Counted from the first letter of the stretch, positions 36,101 through 44,848 are shown. The stretch: DNA of 64,000 nt from Liolophura sinensis (GCF_032854445.1 NC_088302.1:14811338-14875337); one strand, 5' to 3'. A program made the numbers and translations. Notes: generated by a model from the letters alone, not told the origin.

Positions 36101-36906
36101 CCATTATCCTCGCAATGTTTCACTTCGCCTACCACTGGAATATTATTCCTGATTTCCAGACTGTTCCTCTTACGAATGGGTTCCTTCTGTAAACTGAAAT
36201 TATCACAATCACCGTTCAGATGCTCCGATTTAACTGTTCTACAAGAGTCCTTCTGACCGTGACAGGAAGAGCCGTTTTTACAGGATGTAGATTTGTCTTC
36301 ATCGGGGTCAGACCCACCCACTTCTGCACCTGGTAACTTAATCCCTTCAATGCTATGCTCCAGCTGATTAGTGGCACTGGGAGTCCTGTCCCCCATGTTG
36401 AAATCCGGCGCATGTTTATCTTCAGGGGTGGAGTCAGTAGACTCTGGAGCCTCGTCCCGATCAGAGGGGAATCTACGAGCCATTTCGTATGACTGGGCAG
36501 CAAATTTTTCAACGTCAATAGGTTGAAAGTCTGTGTCTGGGTAATCGGCTACACAAGAGTCCACACTTTCCTCACTCTCATGACGAGAGTACATTCCCAA
36601 TGAGCCAGCCCCTCCCACTGCCCCTCCTACTGGTTCCCCGTCCTCCAGAAGGTTTTGGTACGACAGAGAGCTGATCTCAGACGCATGACGAGAGCTCCCT
36701 TCCCCCAGTTGCACCTCCAGGCTCAGATTGTCTACAAAGTCATCCACGACCGGTTCGGAAAGTTGATCGAGGCTGGTCATAGAGGCGTGGATGGAAGACT
36801 GGCCGCCACCGCAAGCGCCATGTACTATAGCTGGGTCCTGACCCTCTGACAGAGTCTTCCCCTCTGCGTTATCCTCACGGTCAGACATGGCTGTTCTCTG
36901 TGGCAT
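2865..36906 (-). CDS. APBA1: APBA1 / Mint1 / X11 / LIN-10 adaptor, N-terminal part (spliced, 3' end outside window)
   Basis: Joined exons are 36906-35093, 13634-13528, 9655-9572, 6573-6208, 3986-3886 and 2892-2865, giving about 833 residues with compatible phases at every junction. Residues about 562-577 (KREALDMAIADIKSAI) and 599-605 (EPVWVMR) match the CASK-interaction region of vertebrate Mint1, where an IWVMR motif binds the CASK kinase-like domain. In that family a PTB domain (binds APP-type tails) and two PDZ domains follow; here they must lie left of the window. The protein is a cytoplasmic scaffold of synapses and epithelial polarity, working with CASK (LIN-2) and Veli (LIN-7). The first 550 residues are acidic, Ser-rich and low complexity. 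I could not identify a Munc18-binding segment. An in-frame stop lies five codons before the first ATG. The ATG at 36888 has the better context (G at -3) and may be the main start. Residues 606-833 are not recognised from vertebrate Mint1. Confidence 0.82.
2893..3885 (-). other. APBA1 intron E/F
   Basis: Non-coding. It holds one complete SINE with perfect target-site duplications (2991-3244) and an A-run at 3657-3673. Nothing else is recognised. Confidence 0.5.
2991..3244 (-). mobile_element. Full-length tRNA-derived SINE with perfect 13-bp target duplication
   Basis: The head is at the right (GGGGCCTCCGTGGCTCAGTT on the minus strand, with A box and B box GTTCAAGTCC). The central domain and the (AAAT)n tail are at the left. 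The direct repeat TATGACTTTTAAT flanks it at 2978-2990 and 3245-3257 without mismatch, which indicates a fairly recent target-primed insertion. The central domain resembles the Meta-domain SINEs known in molluscs; that family name is from memory. Confidence 0.92.
3886..3986 (-). CDS. APBA1: APBA1 exon E
   Basis: The acceptor reads TTGTAACAG and the donor AAAAG followed by GTACAC. Entry is in phase 1 (completing Asp791), then 33 codons starting YDTDEETDQL and ending DPPLEK in phase 0. It is acidic, with a short EKQYQKEQ helix. Its first residues repeat the YDTDDE start of exon D. Confidence 0.78.
3987..6207 (-). other. APBA1 intron D/E
   Basis: AT-rich, with no exon or clear transposon recognised. 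A T-run lies at 5300-5317. Short ORFs here have no family resemblance. Confidence 0.6.
6208..6573 (-). CDS. APBA1: APBA1 exon D (symmetric phase-1 exon, acidic/His-rich)
   Basis: The acceptor TTTGTTCTAG and a donor GTACTA bound 366 nt that enter and leave in phase 1, so skipping the exon would keep the frame. It encodes residues about 669-790: an acidic start (GYDTDDEHEDSDD), a basic middle (SKGKK, MTKSRHKRNSPRH), then a Tyr/Ser/Pro-rich end with EQPPPTAYVSQ-like composition. No named domain is recognised. It is GC-richer than the surrounding introns, as expected of an exon. Confidence 0.8.
6574..9571 (-). other. APBA1 intron C/D
   Basis: Non-coding. It contains a 13-bp inverted repeat (7965-8044) and a GC-richer patch at about 8590-8870 with open frames on both strands but no recognisable protein. 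No SINE was recognised. Confidence 0.55.
7965..8044. repeat. 13-bp perfect inverted repeat with 54-bp spacer
   Basis: GCATGCCTTATTA at 7965-7977 is repeated in inverted orientation as TAATAAGGCATGC at 8032-8044. It could be a regulatory arrangement or the ends of a tiny element. No flanking duplication was noticed. Confidence 0.8.
9572..9655 (-). CDS. APBA1: APBA1 exon C
   Basis: The acceptor ATGTTTTACAG and donor AAAG followed by GTAAAG bound an 84-nt exon, phase 1 to phase 1. It encodes ELELDGNKVVTVEGQYRRSN-type sequence ending EYHTPK. It is symmetric, so skipping would not shift the frame. No known domain is recognised. Confidence 0.7.
9728..9974 (+). mobile_element. SINE copy with near-perfect target duplication
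   Basis: Head at left (GGGGCCTCTGTGG), tail at right (AACACCAATGAAATAAATAA). The flanks TATATATTTACA (9716-9727) and TATATATGTACA (9975-9986) differ at one base. Confidence 0.88.
9991..10044 (-). mobile_element. SINE 3'-end fragment
   Basis: TTATTTATTTGATTGGTGCT followed by a worn CCGTGCTCAAG match. Only the tail end of the family is present. Confidence 0.65.
10045..10197 (-). mobile_element. Second SINE family, tRNA-like head and ATTC-type tail
   Basis: On the minus strand a B box AGGTTCAAATCC lies near the right end and a tail of CATTCATTCATTCC near the left. The body contains GATGTGGCGATAAGCC, unlike the main family. Confidence 0.6.
11864..11991 (+). mobile_element. 5'-truncated SINE copy
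   Basis: Begins inside the element at CCTGCGGATGGTCGTGGG and runs through the central domain to the AATAAATAAATAAA tail. Flanks 11851-11863 and 11991-12003 are similar (two mismatches in 13), consistent with truncated reverse transcription. Confidence 0.88.
13449..13465. repeat. C17 homopolymer
   Basis: A 17-base C run 62 bases downstream, in the sense of transcription, of APBA1 exon B. Confidence 0.9.
13528..13634 (-). CDS. APBA1: APBA1 exon B, charged helix
   Basis: The acceptor TGTGTGTTTTCAG and donor GAG followed by GTACTG bound 107 nt. Only one reading frame stays open, and it matches the phase left by exon A. Residues 606-640 read DSYVQKLQRQEEMRRVRDEI and then EEEFAKRDEGR, a long charged helix likely to be coiled coil. 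I do not recognise this segment in vertebrate Mint1. Confidence 0.75.
17712..17800 (+). mobile_element. tRNA-like SINE head, separate family
   Basis: GTGGTGTAGTGGTATAAGC resembles an A box, and GAAGTTCGAAACCAG about 55 bases later resembles a B box. The sequence between is not that of the main SINE. It is too degenerate to call a functional tRNA. Confidence 0.4.
19427..19524 (+). mobile_element. Degenerate SINE 3' fragment
   Basis: GGTTCCCCCTCCAACCATAA, then AAGTGAAAGACTCCTGAGTG, then an ATAAATAAATC tail, in the order of the main family. Confidence 0.55.
20375..20419. repeat. Perfect 21-bp palindrome with 3-nt loop
   Basis: Positions 20375-20395 are the exact reverse complement of 20399-20419, separated by ATG. 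Each arm carries TATTTAAGGTCA, which matches the ROR/Rev-erb type nuclear-receptor half site (A/T-rich flank plus AGGTCA). In DNA this is an inverted receptor-site pair; in RNA it would be a 21-bp hairpin. Confidence 0.95.
20463..20512. repeat. Unclassified dispersed repeat, short copy
   Basis: CATAAATTTCATCCATGACT and TAACTTA match the start of the segment at 32600 (CATAAATTTTGTCCATGGCT, AACTTG). Confidence 0.45.
21479..21600 (-). mobile_element. Possible worn SINE copy
   Basis: GTGGGTGGAGGTAACCCCCG, AACCACCGATCATTCGCAAG and CTTTCCCAC follow the order of the SINE central domain, but divergence is high. Confidence 0.35.
21959..22095. repeat. Unclassified dispersed repeat
   Basis: AACTTGCCCATTTTTCCTGA, then CTGAGATTTCTATTGATT and CAGATGATATT, parallel the same blocks in the same order at 32600-32745. 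Confidence 0.5.
22191..22247 (-). mobile_element. SINE 3'-end fragment
   Basis: TTTATTTGATTGGAGTTTTA, then GCAGTACTCAAGAATATTTC and ACTAATACGATGGC. Only the tail and the start of the central domain are present. Confidence 0.75.
24055..24103. repeat. (TA)n microsatellite
   Basis: About 49 bases of uninterrupted TA repeats. Confidence 0.95.
26971..27237 (-). mobile_element. Full-length SINE with perfect 14-bp target duplication and homopolymer tail
   Basis: Head at right (GGGGCCTCTGTGGCTCAGTC on the minus strand). The usual AAAT tail is replaced by a run of A (T on the plus strand, about 26976-26995). TCTTGTTTAAAGGA flanks it exactly at 26957-26970 and 27238-27251. The tail and duplication suggest a young insertion. 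Confidence 0.93.
27816..27975 (-). mobile_element. SINE copy inserted in the 47-bp minisatellite
   Basis: TTTATTTATTTATTTCACTG tail, then ATACGATGGTGGCAAGC, GGTGGGAGGAACCCGGGC and a worn region ending near TGGCAGGGCG. The tRNA-like head is missing. Confidence 0.8.
28499..28630. mobile_element. Short inverted-repeat element (MITE-like), family B
   Basis: The left end GGGGCTGCTTGCACAAAGCA and the reverse complement of the right end (AGGCCTCTTCCTCAAAACGA) can be aligned for about 50 bases, with shared blocks such as CGATTGTAGCCTAAGTTGA versus CAATCGTTGGCTATGTTGA. It splits one unit of the 47-bp array, with CA or TCA repeated at both edges. Confidence 0.7.
29967..30203. mobile_element. Inverted-repeat (MITE-like) element, family A
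   Basis: Ends TACCCTACATCTTCAACC and GGTCGAGGAATTAGGGTA are inverted copies. The interior GTTGACTGACAAAATTATAC and TTGTCTCCAAAATCAAATT match the copy at 1199. The right end lies about 360 bases from the large minisatellite. Confidence 0.75.
30567..32572. repeat. 30-bp minisatellite, about 66 units, with higher-order repeats
   Basis: Each unit reads GTACATGGACATGTATGTGG followed by ATAAAGAACA. Three recurrent variants (TATGAGGATAAAGAATAG, CCATGTGGGTAAAGAACAG and the standard form) are ordered A-B-C three times at 30571-30840 and twice at 31081-31260, making 90-bp higher-order units. A two-unit (60-bp) order repeats at 32338-32457. Shortened units with ATCGATAAAG lie at about 31060 and 31415. 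Because 30 is a multiple of three, long open frames arise on both strands; I treat them as by-products. The array lies inside the 21.5-kb APBA1 intron. Confidence 0.97.
32600..32745. repeat. Unclassified dispersed repeat
   Basis: CATAAATTTTGTCCATGGCT, AACTTGCCCACCTTTTCATG and GAGAGTTCTATTGATT recur, diverged, at 20463 and 21959. It directly follows the 30-bp minisatellite. Confidence 0.5.
33915..34113. mobile_element. Inverted-repeat (MITE-like) element, family A, worn
   Basis: The left end CACCCTAATTCTTCAACATT and the right end GTTGAAGATTTATAGTA form an imperfect inverted pair of the family A type. Confidence 0.5.
34330..34553 (+). mobile_element. SINE copy with internal deletion
   Basis: The head GGGGCCACCGTGG and B box GTTCAAGTCC are intact. 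About 45 bases between the central domain (CCCACCATAATACTGG) and the tail (ACACCAATCAAACAAATAAA) are missing. Flanks CATATACAATTA (34318-34329) and CATGTACAATTA (34554-34565) differ at one base. Confidence 0.88.
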
Positions 36907-36954
36907 ATATACTTCAATGCTTCAGCTCCTCACCACGTCTACATGTGCATCTGC
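35093..36954 (-). CDS. APBA1: APBA1 exon A, first coding exon with CASK-binding motif
   Basis: The acceptor TTGTGTTTCAG at the right and donor ATGAG followed by GTAAGT at the left are strong. Coding starts at 36906 or 36888; 36907-36954 is 5' UTR with an in-frame stop. Of about 604 codons, the first 550 are Ser/Glu/Gly-rich and probably disordered. The end carries an amphipathic helix (KREALDMAIADIKSAI) and EPVWVMR. The exon is long, GC-richer than its flanks and free of repeats. Its end coincides with the motif boundary. Confidence 0.92.
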
Positions 36955-37212
36955 CTGAAACACAATACGTATTTACAATTAAATTAGCAATCCTCCTTTG
37001 TAAAACATTACTGCATCTGTTAGTGTTTGGCTAGTGTGTGGATGACATCCAATTAACTGTGGACATACTACACATGTACGCCCAACACAGCTCTTACATG
37101 TACATCTACACTAATGTTATTGCTAACTCTTATTATGATTTCTACCACCTGATTTCATACATGTATGTAGAAATAGTCTTCACTGCCACCACTTATTTTT
37201 CAATAATAAGAT

Positions 37213-37412
37213 GTAAGATGCAAGATGTTTATTCAGCCATGTTCTGAAGGCATTATTCTGTGTAAACTGATAAAATTACATTTTTTATGAAGCTTTAAAA
37301 TTGGTAAATCCAAGCAATATACTGTACTTTTGTCTTCAAAATCTAACAATAAATGTGCATAAATTACCCTTAAAATTACACTTTTATATGGGGAAAGGCT
37401 GAGGAATTAGTA
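37213..37412. mobile_element. Inverted-repeat (MITE-like) element, family A, left end lost
   Basis: GATGTTTATTCAGCC, TGTGTAAACTGATAAAATTA and the terminal GGCTGAGGAATTAGTA match the 1199 copy. The left terminal repeat is not recognisable. Confidence 0.6.
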
Positions 37413-38084
37413 CACAGCTAAAGAAGTAGTGTAACTCTGAACAATAAAGCTTCATTTTAACTCAATATTTCGTCATTTTATTATGCCATCATCAGGAGTG
37501 AATTAAGGTATGTGTATGTTTGACAGCACCATGTGTGTATTTCATAGCACACCATGTGTATATGCCTACATCAAAAAGGTATACAACATAAATCATAACT
37601 TCAGCATCAGCCACGTGTACAGTGTACATGGACACTGTGGGTTGTTCAGATATTCACCCATTTCCATAGTTCAAAGATACACAAATTATGCTGCAGTAAA
37701 CAGCATATTGATTGATTCCCACCGTAATTAAGCAATCAGCCCCCATAATAATGAGACTCGACAAGAACAGGTGGCCAGATACAGCGCTACAAACACTCCT
37801 AACACACATTAACTATCACTCTTCTTCATTTTTAAGTTCCCACAAAAGAATGCGAGATATTGGAAATAAACAGATTAGTGGCATGTTGGTGTACTGGAAC
37901 AGCTGTCAAAAACTGAATAAATGTAATAAATGATTTCCTGCAGAGGCTGCCAGCACTGGTACAAGGTTACTGCATGTGACGCCAATGGATTCTGAAGAAA
38001 GACAGGATATATACAGCTAGCACATACGAGGTCAGAAAAGTGAACCAGTTTTTGTTGTTCAAAAGTGCATTAACTTAAACTGGT

Positions 38085-38660
38085 ATTACTGTAATTCTTC
38101 AACCTATTCGCATGTTTGCTAAAATTATTGCAGAGTGAATAGTTTTTGTGAGTATATGCACTTCTATCGTGACTGAAACGTAAAGATTCACATATGCAAT
38201 AAAAATAATCACCATCAGACTTCAACTCCTTACGTCTCTACTGATGAGCAGATTCGTCTGTCAAAAAAACCGTACAATTCCTTTCAAATTTTTTCTAAAA
38301 CGACAAAAAGCATTACACTTCCTAAAATTTATTGATACTTGTCATAGACAATGAATCTTTTGTGGATTTAAGATCAATCAATTCAAGGTTAACTTCTAAA
38401 TACAAGGATTTCTGTTTACTACCGAATGGGTATGTCACATGGTACCTCATAAATAAAAAGATGCCTTTAGCATATTCTACAAGCATATACTGAAATCATA
38501 TTGTGAAAAGCATTATTCTATGTAGACTGATAAAACTATACTTTTTTGAAACTGGCGCATCCACCCAATGTTGTTTTGTCTCCAAAATCAAATCCAAAAT
38601 TTGCATAAACTGCACTGAAATCTGCTCTTTTATATGTGAAAAGAATATAGCGAAACTAAT
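38085..38660. mobile_element. Family A element split by about 340 bp
   Basis: 38085-38122 carries the left end (TTACTGTAATTCTTCAACC, TTCGCATGTTTGC). 38467-38660 carries the interior (CATATTCTACAAGC, GTAGACTGATAAAACTATAC, TTGTCTCCAAAATCAAATCC). The intervening sequence is unrelated, so this is either an insertion into one copy or two fragments. Confidence 0.5.
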
Positions 38661-40202
38661 TAGTCAATACAGTTGTACAAAGACCAAACATAACAGCAGC
38701 AGATATAGTTAATACCTGACATACTGTTAGTACACTATTAACTTTGGACTGAGAAAAAAATTGAAGATTTGACTTCAAGTTAAATCTTGTATTTGGACAA
38801 ACATACCCTGTACAATTCGGTTCACAGGTACGCAACCTCTTCAGAAGTATTGTGATCTTTCATATGCCAGTGACAAGATATTGGTTTTACACTGGCACTG
38901 TTTACGTACACATGTACATGTCTCTTGCACTCAAGTGATAGCATATGTAAGCATACTAGTATCCATACAAGCTTTCCCTGACAAGGTCTCCCTCCCTGCC
39001 CCTCACCCCGCCACCCCCCAGCCAAAGCCCCCAACCTACAACTAACACTGAAGTGAATTTTGAGATGAAATCATTATAGGTACACATGTATATGTACATG
39101 TACATCATAGAAGTGAAAGTTCATGTGATAAATTGACTGAACACAAAATAAACATAATAATTTACTCACTAAACAAAGCCTGGTATTTCTTGAGTGGCCT
39201 AAACAAAACAGGATGTCAGTCAGTTGAACCTTAATTTCAGTCTACCATATGAATAAGTACATGTACTCAACAAAGTCATATACGCATGATGTAAACGTAC
39301 ATTAAAATGTATATCTACCACGTAGGACATATCAGTCTACTTCCACATCCACCGATGAAGACAACACCCAATCTGGACGTAAACACCATAAAGTGATAGA
39401 TAAAGGCCTGCATAACAGCATGCATACAGCTATATAATAAATTGTGCAATATCTATTACTGAACACATAATAAGATGGAATTAAATTACAAATACTTTAA
39501 CTACTTCCTCATTACGAAAATGTTGGGCATTTATAAGCTTATAAATAGTAAGAACATAAATCTATGTGTACTGTAATGTGTATTAACATATATTATCCTG
39601 TCATTAGCCTTAGTTATCAAATTTAAATACACATGCACATGTACCAACAAGCTATGCATTATAATTTATAAGAATATGAATGTCTTTCAGTAATGATACA
39701 TGTACCTTCAAGAAAGTGTACATGTACATACACTGTAGAAAATGTCTGTGAAGGTTTACCAATATGATGTATTTACATGTATTAAAAACTTACAGAACGG
39801 TTATGCAGATGACTCAACCCTGCAAGCTTACTGCTATACATGTACATGTACTTGCAAATGTACATACGTCTGTCACATCATAATGTAAAACCAGCATACT
39901 TAAAAACTTGCTTGTGATTATTGCTCTGCAGTGTAGCAGTAACAGATTTTCTTGTCTCCAAAAACTGTTCTCAACAGACTTTTTTCAGATTTTCTCCTGT
40001 CATAGTATGACAAGGACACCTGATACAAAAACTGGACCTTCCTCTGACGGATATTAATGCACACATTATCACATATGCATATAAGATCCCCATACTAGTT
40101 CACAGTATATAAAAAACAGCATATTAATTACTAATTATAATATTAATAACATTTTACAAGTCTGCTTGAACAATACATGCAACTTTATAATTCTTCTTAT
40201 AA

Positions 40203-40422
40203 TACCCTAATCCTTCCAAAATTTGGGACACCATGTCTGCTCATTTTAGCCAGTATATATGTAATTCTAGCAAGAATATTGAGTTTCTTTTTTCTCACAT
40301 GGTTAGACCATCCAATGAACAACATACTCATATCTTTACTTTTCCAAATGGCTGGAAAAGAAATGTAATATTCTACTTCAACACCACTAATATCTGTCCC
40401 AAATTTTAGACGAAATAGGGTA
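40203..40422. mobile_element. Inverted-repeat (MITE-like) element, family A-like, clear terminal repeats
   Basis: The left end TACCCTAATCCTTCCAAAAT and the reverse complement of the right end (TACCCTATTTCGTCTAAAAT) agree at 22 of 26 positions when extended through TTGGGA. The interior differs from the 1199 copy, so it may be a related subfamily. Confidence 0.65.
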
Positions 40423-40760
40423 CAGGTATACAATTATATGTATATCTATAGTACTTAAGATGTATTAGGTTACGTTGCAATAACTAGTTGCAAAATATCC
40501 ATTTGCATAACCGTCGCCAAAGAAAGTAATATTTTGACATTTAGACTGACACTGTGCAGCTGCTCTCTGGCCTATAGGGTCTTTTTTTCCATACCTGCCT
40601 GATTTCAGTACATGTTACATTCTCCTCTTGCACATGTGCATGTACATACCTGAGTTTTTTAACAATACAAATTATAATGATGTCTCGTTATTCATGGAAA
40701 TCTCTTCTTCCTCAAGCGTAATCCTGGATACTCTCCCCACCCCACCACCCAAAAAGAAGT

Positions 40761-40975
40761 TACCCAAATTCCTCCACCTTTTCGTATATAAAAGAGCAAA
40801 TTTCAGAGCAATTTATGTACTTTTTTAATCTGATTTTGAAGACAAAACTACATTGGGTTGGATTAGCCAGTTTCAAAGGCTTCAAAAAAAAGTATAATTT
40901 GATCAGAATAATGCCTTCACGATATGCTTGAATAAACACCTTGCAAACATGAGAAAATTTTGAAGAATTACAGCA
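40761..40975. mobile_element. Inverted-repeat (MITE-like) element, family A, opposite orientation
   Basis: TACCCAAATTCCTCCACC at the left and TTTTGAAGAATTACAGCA at the right are inverted. The interior contains the reverse complement of the family core (TGATTTTGAAGACAAAAC, AGTATAATTTGATCAGAATA). Confidence 0.65.
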
Positions 40976-42536
40976 ATCATTTACTTTCTCTCCTTAAAGA
41001 ACAGAGAAAATTAATACAATTTTATCACTATGAAGAGATGGCCCATTTTACAGTTTTCCTGGTGAAACGGTTATTCATACTGGCAAAACGCAAACATGTA
41101 TCAAATCAAAAATTACCCTCTTCAGGGATGTGAATGAATAGCTGCAATGTGCTAATCCATTGTAAATATCCCAAATTTAGATTTAGGTAATCAATTGCAT
41201 GATGTCAGATAACCTAACTATCTTCACATGCATTTCTAGCTACACATGGCACTAGCGGTTCCCTTAAACTCATTTTGCGTGAACTCTAAATGACACCATT
41301 TAACCATTCTCCATTTATTTAGATGCTTGCCTGCTCAGTATGTCATAAACATGTATCTTATTTTCTGTTTTCTTTCATTTGTGCTTGTTTTTTTTATTTT
41401 ATGAAGAATATATCAGCATAAGCAGAAGGTACGAAGACTGCTTTTTTTCTAGGTATTTACTCTGCACATACATATATATATATATATGTATATATTTCTT
41501 GTGTATAATGAAGATGTTGTCGTGTGCATGATGTAACATTTTTCAAAATGTCTGCACCACGAAAAGTAAATGCTATCCCTGAAAGTTCTTATGCCAATTT
41601 TACTAAGCGCATGTGGCTTTACAGACACAGAAGTCATACATGTCACAGCAATATGAGAGTGAAATCACATATTTGAAACAGATTTCCTTAACCATATAGA
41701 TGTATGCACTGGGAACCTTTCAATTTTCTAACAAAATAAGATATGCGATGTCATTTCCAATGGAAATTTTCTGTACGGAGCAAATAATAAATTTATAAAG
41801 ACTTTAAGACACTTACGACTATGCAGAAACACCAGTGTCAGCAGCCTAGTCTAGCCAATCGTGTGATGTTATTTGATGTTATTCACCGTTAATGTTATGT
41901 AATTAGTTTTTATGGGGCCATCTGGGCTGGTGACTGGTGTTTTTGCATAATGGTAAACGCCTTAGGTGTATTGTCGAGTTTGACATGAATTCCAACAAGA
42001 CATTTAAGTACTGAGGTTGGCTAAATGTTATCTCAGTACCGATGCAGAGGTAGAGGTGGAATTCAAAGTTAAACTTTATCAACCATCTCTGAAAAGATAA
42101 ATACACATGTTTTACATAAATCAGTTGTACAGTACTTTCTGCAAAAACAACAGATATGATTCAGTTACACAGTAGTTTTGGACTGTAGCCTTACGGTATC
42201 CACTGTAGGCCTACCGTCGTTATGCACATGTGTGCAAATTATGACTAGAGTTTTAAATACGTCACTCTGCTTACAATGCGGGTTTTCAAATATTTACACA
42301 ACAACATTTCAGCCGTTCTGAATGAGAAACAATGGACTGGATGAGAGACAGTGGCTCAGACAGACTCTCCAAGTGCCAGGTCGGTCATAATCGTTCTCTC
42401 AGTCATCTTCTAACCAAGCTTGCTTCATCCGACGGTGGTTCCATTGGGAACAGATTTCAGCCAGACGAACAACCACAAATTTATATTTTACCTTTTTTAT
42501 AGGAGCCCAGCAGCTCCCAAACACTCACAATCTTAC

Positions 42537-42760
42537 CTTTTTACCTATCGTTCGGAACACAGCCGACTAAATCACACACACGCAGAAATTGTGGCATTAT
42601 TGGCAAAATTTACGCTTCTTGGATGACATGTAAGACATTATCGTTGTAATCTACCGCAGCGCCATCTGTCGGGTTAAACATGAACTGACAGACTCGTACG
42701 TTGCGTTGCGTTTATACGTCAGTGTTCGTCAGCTGAAACAGGAGCATACTTCAGCTTCAA
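42537..42760 (-). promoter_or_regulatory. Candidate APBA1 promoter and non-coding first exon
   Basis: Reading the minus strand, CTGACGTATAAACG (about 42711-42724) resembles a TATA-type element. About 50 bases on is CCGACAGATGGCGCTG (42657-42672), similar to a CTCF site. Farther on, AAAAAG is followed by GTAAGATTGTGAGT, a good splice donor at 42531-42536 that could join to the acceptor at 36955. The area is CpG-richer than its surroundings. The exact start site is not determined. Confidence 0.35.
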
Positions 42761-44300
42761 AAACTGCGATTCACGGATAAGAAATATATTTGGGAACCCA
42801 CAGAAGTCAGCTTGTATGGTTTTGACTTTTACTTTCCTAATCTTAGTATATATGTACTTTACAATACCGGTACCGCTACCCCTCTGGGTACAACAAGATA
42901 CAGCGATATGCCCCAGTATTGTAGGTCTTATTTACCTTAGAAACTTCCTTTCAACTGCCGCAGGGGCTTAAACAGACCCCAGGCCTGTACCAGCTGTTTC
43001 AGACAAACAATGAACAGTGAAAAGAATCATGTTGTTTTTCGACAGTTGTGCTGACATTGAATAAGTCCACACTGAGAGGTTGCCTGTGTACTAAATTTAG
43101 TCTAGAATATAATGTAAACTTTAATGCATGTAGCCTACTAATATGTTGAACTAGGAAATGGACAATCCTGAAACTTTACTGTTAGGGGCACAGGAAGCTA
43201 AGATACCAGTAGGCAAAATATAGTTCTGCCTGGTGTCCACGGCAAAGCGTTCCACTGAGGCAGCATATCTAGACCAGTGACATCTAATAAAATGCAACTA
43301 ATATCAATGCAGGCGACAACTTTTTTTACCTAATTCTGCTTTAACTACGATGTAATTTGCTACCATGTAAGCATTTACATGAATAGTTAAAATAAAACCC
43401 TAACTGGGGTAAATTGACAAGAGACTGTATTTCGCTGGGTATATGTGTGACCATTTGTCAACTATCACACTGTCGTCGCTGCTCTAGTTTTATTCCCAAT
43501 GCAGTACATAAGTCTTTGCCCGCATGAAACTGTGCATGGTCTGGTACAATTAAGACGAGTCAATCTTTCTGAAAATATCAAAATAATGTAACAAAGCAGG
43601 CAAAAATAAAAAGATAGCTAAATGGATAAAAGAAAAAATAATAAAAACATAAAAGAGACACAAAAACGTATCCAGACAAAATACTTTTCTTTGTAATTTT
43701 TAAGTTTTAAAACATTGATTTTTGTAATTTAGGAATGAAAATGAAATGAAAGTCCAAATTGGTCTGCTTACGTTGAAGGTCATGGCCAGCAAACATACAT
43801 GCCAATGCTGGTTTAGATAGGGCTTTTTCGGCTCGATTTGCCAAAATATGTTTTGATCTGACCAGGAATTACGACGGTATATACGTTATGCGCAGGCCTT
43901 CTTTAATCAGGCATTCAGACTTCTTCCACTCGACCACCGCGCAGGTTAAATGAAATAAAAAGTATTAAATACGGTCTTAACTCTTATTTAATACATGAAA
44001 CTACATTTGTAAAAGTGAATTTAAAGTGGCATTCCCCAAGATGTGGGTGGCGCCCACTGTGTGAGCGTCTTTGTCGCGTCTTTGTCGTATTCAATAATTC
44101 TTTGATGTGGAAAGGCAACTTATACGAGTGAAGGGAACCGACCATATCCAATGGGAAAGCAGCTTATATGGGTGAAGAAAACGACCATATAACCATAACA
44201 GGAATGCGAGGAAACCGACCATAGCTATAACGGGAAAACGGTGTAGGCCTATTACAAAACCAAAATACCGGGCTATGTTCTTCTGATATAAAGCCTTTGA

Positions 44301-44467
44301 CGGTACGTGGGAAGGTCTGGCAGAAAGCTGCAGATGGTCATGGGTTTCCCCCGGGGTGTGGTCGGTTTCCTCCCACCATAGCGGTGGCCAATGTCGTATA
44401 AGTGAGATATTATTAAGTACAGCGTAAAATACCAATCAAACAAACAAATAAATAAATAAATTAATAA
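44301..44467 (+). mobile_element. 5'-truncated SINE with perfect 15-bp target duplication
   Basis: It starts inside the element (CGGTACGTGGGAAGGTCTGG) and ends in an AAATAAATAAATAAATT tail. ATATAAAGCCTTTGA flanks it exactly at 44286-44300 and 44468-44482. Confidence 0.93.
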
Positions 44468-44844
44468 ATATAAAGCCTTTGATGGATAATGCACAAGTCA
44501 CGAGGTTTGACATCACCAACATATGCAGGCCCACCTGGTTTGCTGCATACACACGTACGCTCTATCCTGAAATTGTTTTGATTATATGGTTTTAACCACC
44601 TTTATAAGCGACTTCATAAGTAAACTGCGCATGCTGTCACAAATGAATGAAGGAATGAATGCATGAATAATTATATCGCCGCTTCTGTAGTATTGCTGCC
44701 ATATGCATTCATGTGGAGTGAAAATGTTTAAGCCTCGCATTTTGAGGAGGCATCGGGTAAATCTACCAAAAGGACCAAATACACCAGTATGTGAGACAGT
44801 TCTGAAAGCATCTTGTGCACTTGACGGCCTGTAGACAGAATCAT

Positions 44845-44848
<4 letters not shown>

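Larger units (their letters stand above)
36955..42536 (-). other. Probable 5'-UTR intron of APBA1
   Basis: The splice acceptor at 36955-36958 implies an upstream non-coding exon. A candidate donor is at 42531-42536. Between them are four family A inverted-repeat elements and CT-rich sequence at about 38970-39030, with no recognised coding exon. Confidence 0.45.
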
